Below, piece after piece: positions 6,079-6,978 of a stretch of 6,978 bases of DNA. The stretch lies in contig JALZVN010000215.1 of NCBI GenBank assembly GCA_023299965.1, positions 1 to 6,978 of the forward strand. Reading direction: 5' to 3'. The notes under the pieces were generated by a model, which did not search any database, had not been told where the DNA came from, and saw only the letters and a program-made list of their open reading frames with translations. This DNA is from Saprospiraceae bacterium (GTDB lineage Bacteria > Bacteroidota > Bacteroidia > Chitinophagales > Saprospiraceae). Within the stretch, counting starts at the first letter, position 1; the number at the start of each line of letters is the position of its first letter. The translations under genes and the position numbers were made by a program.

Positions 6079-6717
6079 GTGAAAAAGACCTATAAAATAA
6101 AAGAGATACACTATACGCTTCAAGGCGAAGGGTATCATAGTGGACGTCCTGCTATATTCTGTCGCTTTTCGGGCTGCAATCTATGGAGTGGTCTAGAAAA
6201 AGATCGCCCAAAAGCTATTTGTCAATTTTGTGATACTGACTTTTGGGGAATTGATGGAAATCAAGGCGGTAAATATAAGGGTGCTCAACTAGCAGACTTG
6301 CTAGATTCATTGTGGCCTAAAAATAATACTTCTAATAAATTTGTAGTATTTACTGGTGGAGAGCCACTTTTGCAACTGGATACTGCGCTGTGTGATCAGA
6401 TGCATGCTATAGGGTTTGAGATTGCGGTAGAAACCAATGGTACTATAACTCCTCCAGAAGGAATAGATTGGATATGTATGAGTCCAAAAGCGAACACTGA
6501 CATCCTATTGACTACCGGTCATGAACTCAAAATCGTTTATCCTCAAAGAGGTATCGATCCCATAGATTTTGAGCATATGAATTTTGCTAATCGATATTTG
6601 CAGCCCATGGATAATGAGCAGCAGGCTGAAAACACCAAAGCTTGTGTGGATTACTGTAAAGAGAATCCCAAATGGAAACTGAGTGTGCAAACCCATAAAA
6701 TATTGAACATACCTTAA
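6079..6717 (+). CDS. queE: 7-carboxy-7-deazaguanine synthase QueE (radical SAM)
   Basis: QueE converts 6-carboxy-5,6,7,8-tetrahydropterin to 7-carboxy-7-deazaguanine in the queuosine/preQ0 pathway, using a 4Fe-4S cluster and S-adenosylmethionine. From GTG at 6079 the protein has 212 residues and opens M-K-K-T-Y-K-I-K-E-I, followed by Y-T-L-Q-G-E-G at 12-18. The cluster cysteines C33, C48 and C51 give the CX14CX2C spacing known for one QueE subclass rather than the plain CX3CX2C. Also present are T-G-G-E-P-L, V-E-T-N-G-T, M-S-P-K-A, E-L-K-I-V-Y, the Y-L-Q-P-M-D strand, and a C-terminal Q-T-H-K-I-L-N-I-P. An in-frame GTG at 6049 would add ten residues. I prefer 6079 because the family normally starts right before this conserved strand; no ATG is available in frame. 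The other queuosine genes (queC, queD, queF) are not in the window. coaE follows after 19 bases, suggesting co-transcription. Confidence 0.94.
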   Translation: MKKTYKIKEIHYTLQGEGYHSGRPAIFCRFSGCNLWSGLEKDRPKAICQFCDTDFWGIDGNQGGKYKGAQLADLLDSLWPKNNTSNKFVVFTGGEPLLQLDTALCDQMHAIGFEIAVETNGTITPPEGIDWICMSPKANTDILLTTGHELKIVYPQRGIDPIDFEHMNFANRYLQPMDNEQQAENTKACVDYCKENPKWKLSVQTHKILNIP

Positions 6718-6736
6718 CCTTGACAAAGCATAGAAA

Positions 6737-6978
6737 ATGAAAATAGGCATAACAGGAAACATAGGTAGTGGAAAAACTACCATTTGTAAGATATTTGAAA
6801 CACTCGGTGTGCCTATTTACTATGCGGATACAGAAGCCAAGAAATTGATGACTGAGGACCCATTGGTCCGAGAACAAGTCAAGCTACTCTTTGGTGTAAA
6901 AGCATATCTACAAGATGGCTCTCTAGACAGAAAATATATCGGCAGTATCGTCTTTAACAATACACAAATGCTGACTCG
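6737..6978 (+). CDS. coaE: Dephospho-CoA kinase (5' part, runs off window)
   Basis: ATG at 6737 opens a frame of 80 complete codons that leaves the window, about 40% of the usual ~200 residues. The start M-K-I-G-I-T-G-N-I-G-S-G-K-T-T contains the P-loop (Walker A) of CoaE. It is followed by G-V-P-I-Y-Y-A-D-T-E-A-K-K-L-M, matching the conserved D-x-D/E-x-x-A/K-x-x-L region, and by L-D-R-K-Y-I-G-S-I-V-F, the family's D-R-x-x-L/I-x-x-x-V-F block. CoaE phosphorylates the 3'-hydroxyl of dephospho-CoA using ATP, the last step of CoA synthesis, in the cytoplasm. It follows queE closely with no terminator between them, so it probably shares its transcript. The lid and C-terminal region lie outside the window. 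Confidence 0.93.
   Translation, partial: MKIGITGNIGSGKTTICKIFETLGVPIYYADTEAKKLMTEDPLVREQVKLLFGVKAYLQDGSLDRKYIGSIVFNNTQMLT

Noticed and set aside
6505..6877. Two overlapping minus-strand ORFs
   Set aside because: They lie antisense to queE and coaE, both clearly recognised, and show no family features.

Overview
The window looks like chromosomal DNA of an AT-rich member of the Bacteroidota, probably a marine or saprospirian/cytophagal lineage. The placement is inferred from three things: a DUF2027-like plus Smr protein of a type typical of that phylum, a Bacteroidota-style ClpC, and start regions without clear Shine-Dalgarno sequences. The finer lineage is a guess. Most genes are conserved housekeeping genes, and no phage, transposase, CRISPR or tRNA was seen.

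Layout. Positions 1-329 (minus) hold the 5' part of a secreted protein with a VHL-beta-like stretch, cut by the window edge. Positions 330-868 are gene-free and carry two hairpins and a short palindrome. A single-domain STAS protein (869-1255, minus) is divergent from clpC (1589-4117, plus). The 333-base region between them contains a perfect 16-bp palindrome just upstream of the clpC start. clpC ends at a clear intrinsic terminator. It is followed by infC (4231-4821), which has a TTG start and its own terminator, with no rpmI/rplT behind it. Between infC and the convergent Smr gene (5212-5982, minus) lies a ~220-base segment of about 60% GC by hand count, full of inverted repeats, in a genome where nearby coding DNA is near 35% GC. 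Divergent from the Smr gene are queE (7-carboxy-7-deazaguanine synthase, GTG start) and, 19 bases after it, the first 80 codons of coaE.

How the genes relate. The genes serve separate core functions: protein quality control (ClpC), translation initiation (IF-3), queuosine precursor synthesis (QueE) and CoA synthesis (CoaE). Only queE-coaE looks like an operon. The best candidates for something undescribed are the GC-rich structured element at 4951-5170, with a possible pseudoknot, and the palindrome in the clpC leader. Also notable are the non-canonical ClpP-docking loop of ClpC and the VHL-like secreted protein. No complete new multi-gene system is visible.
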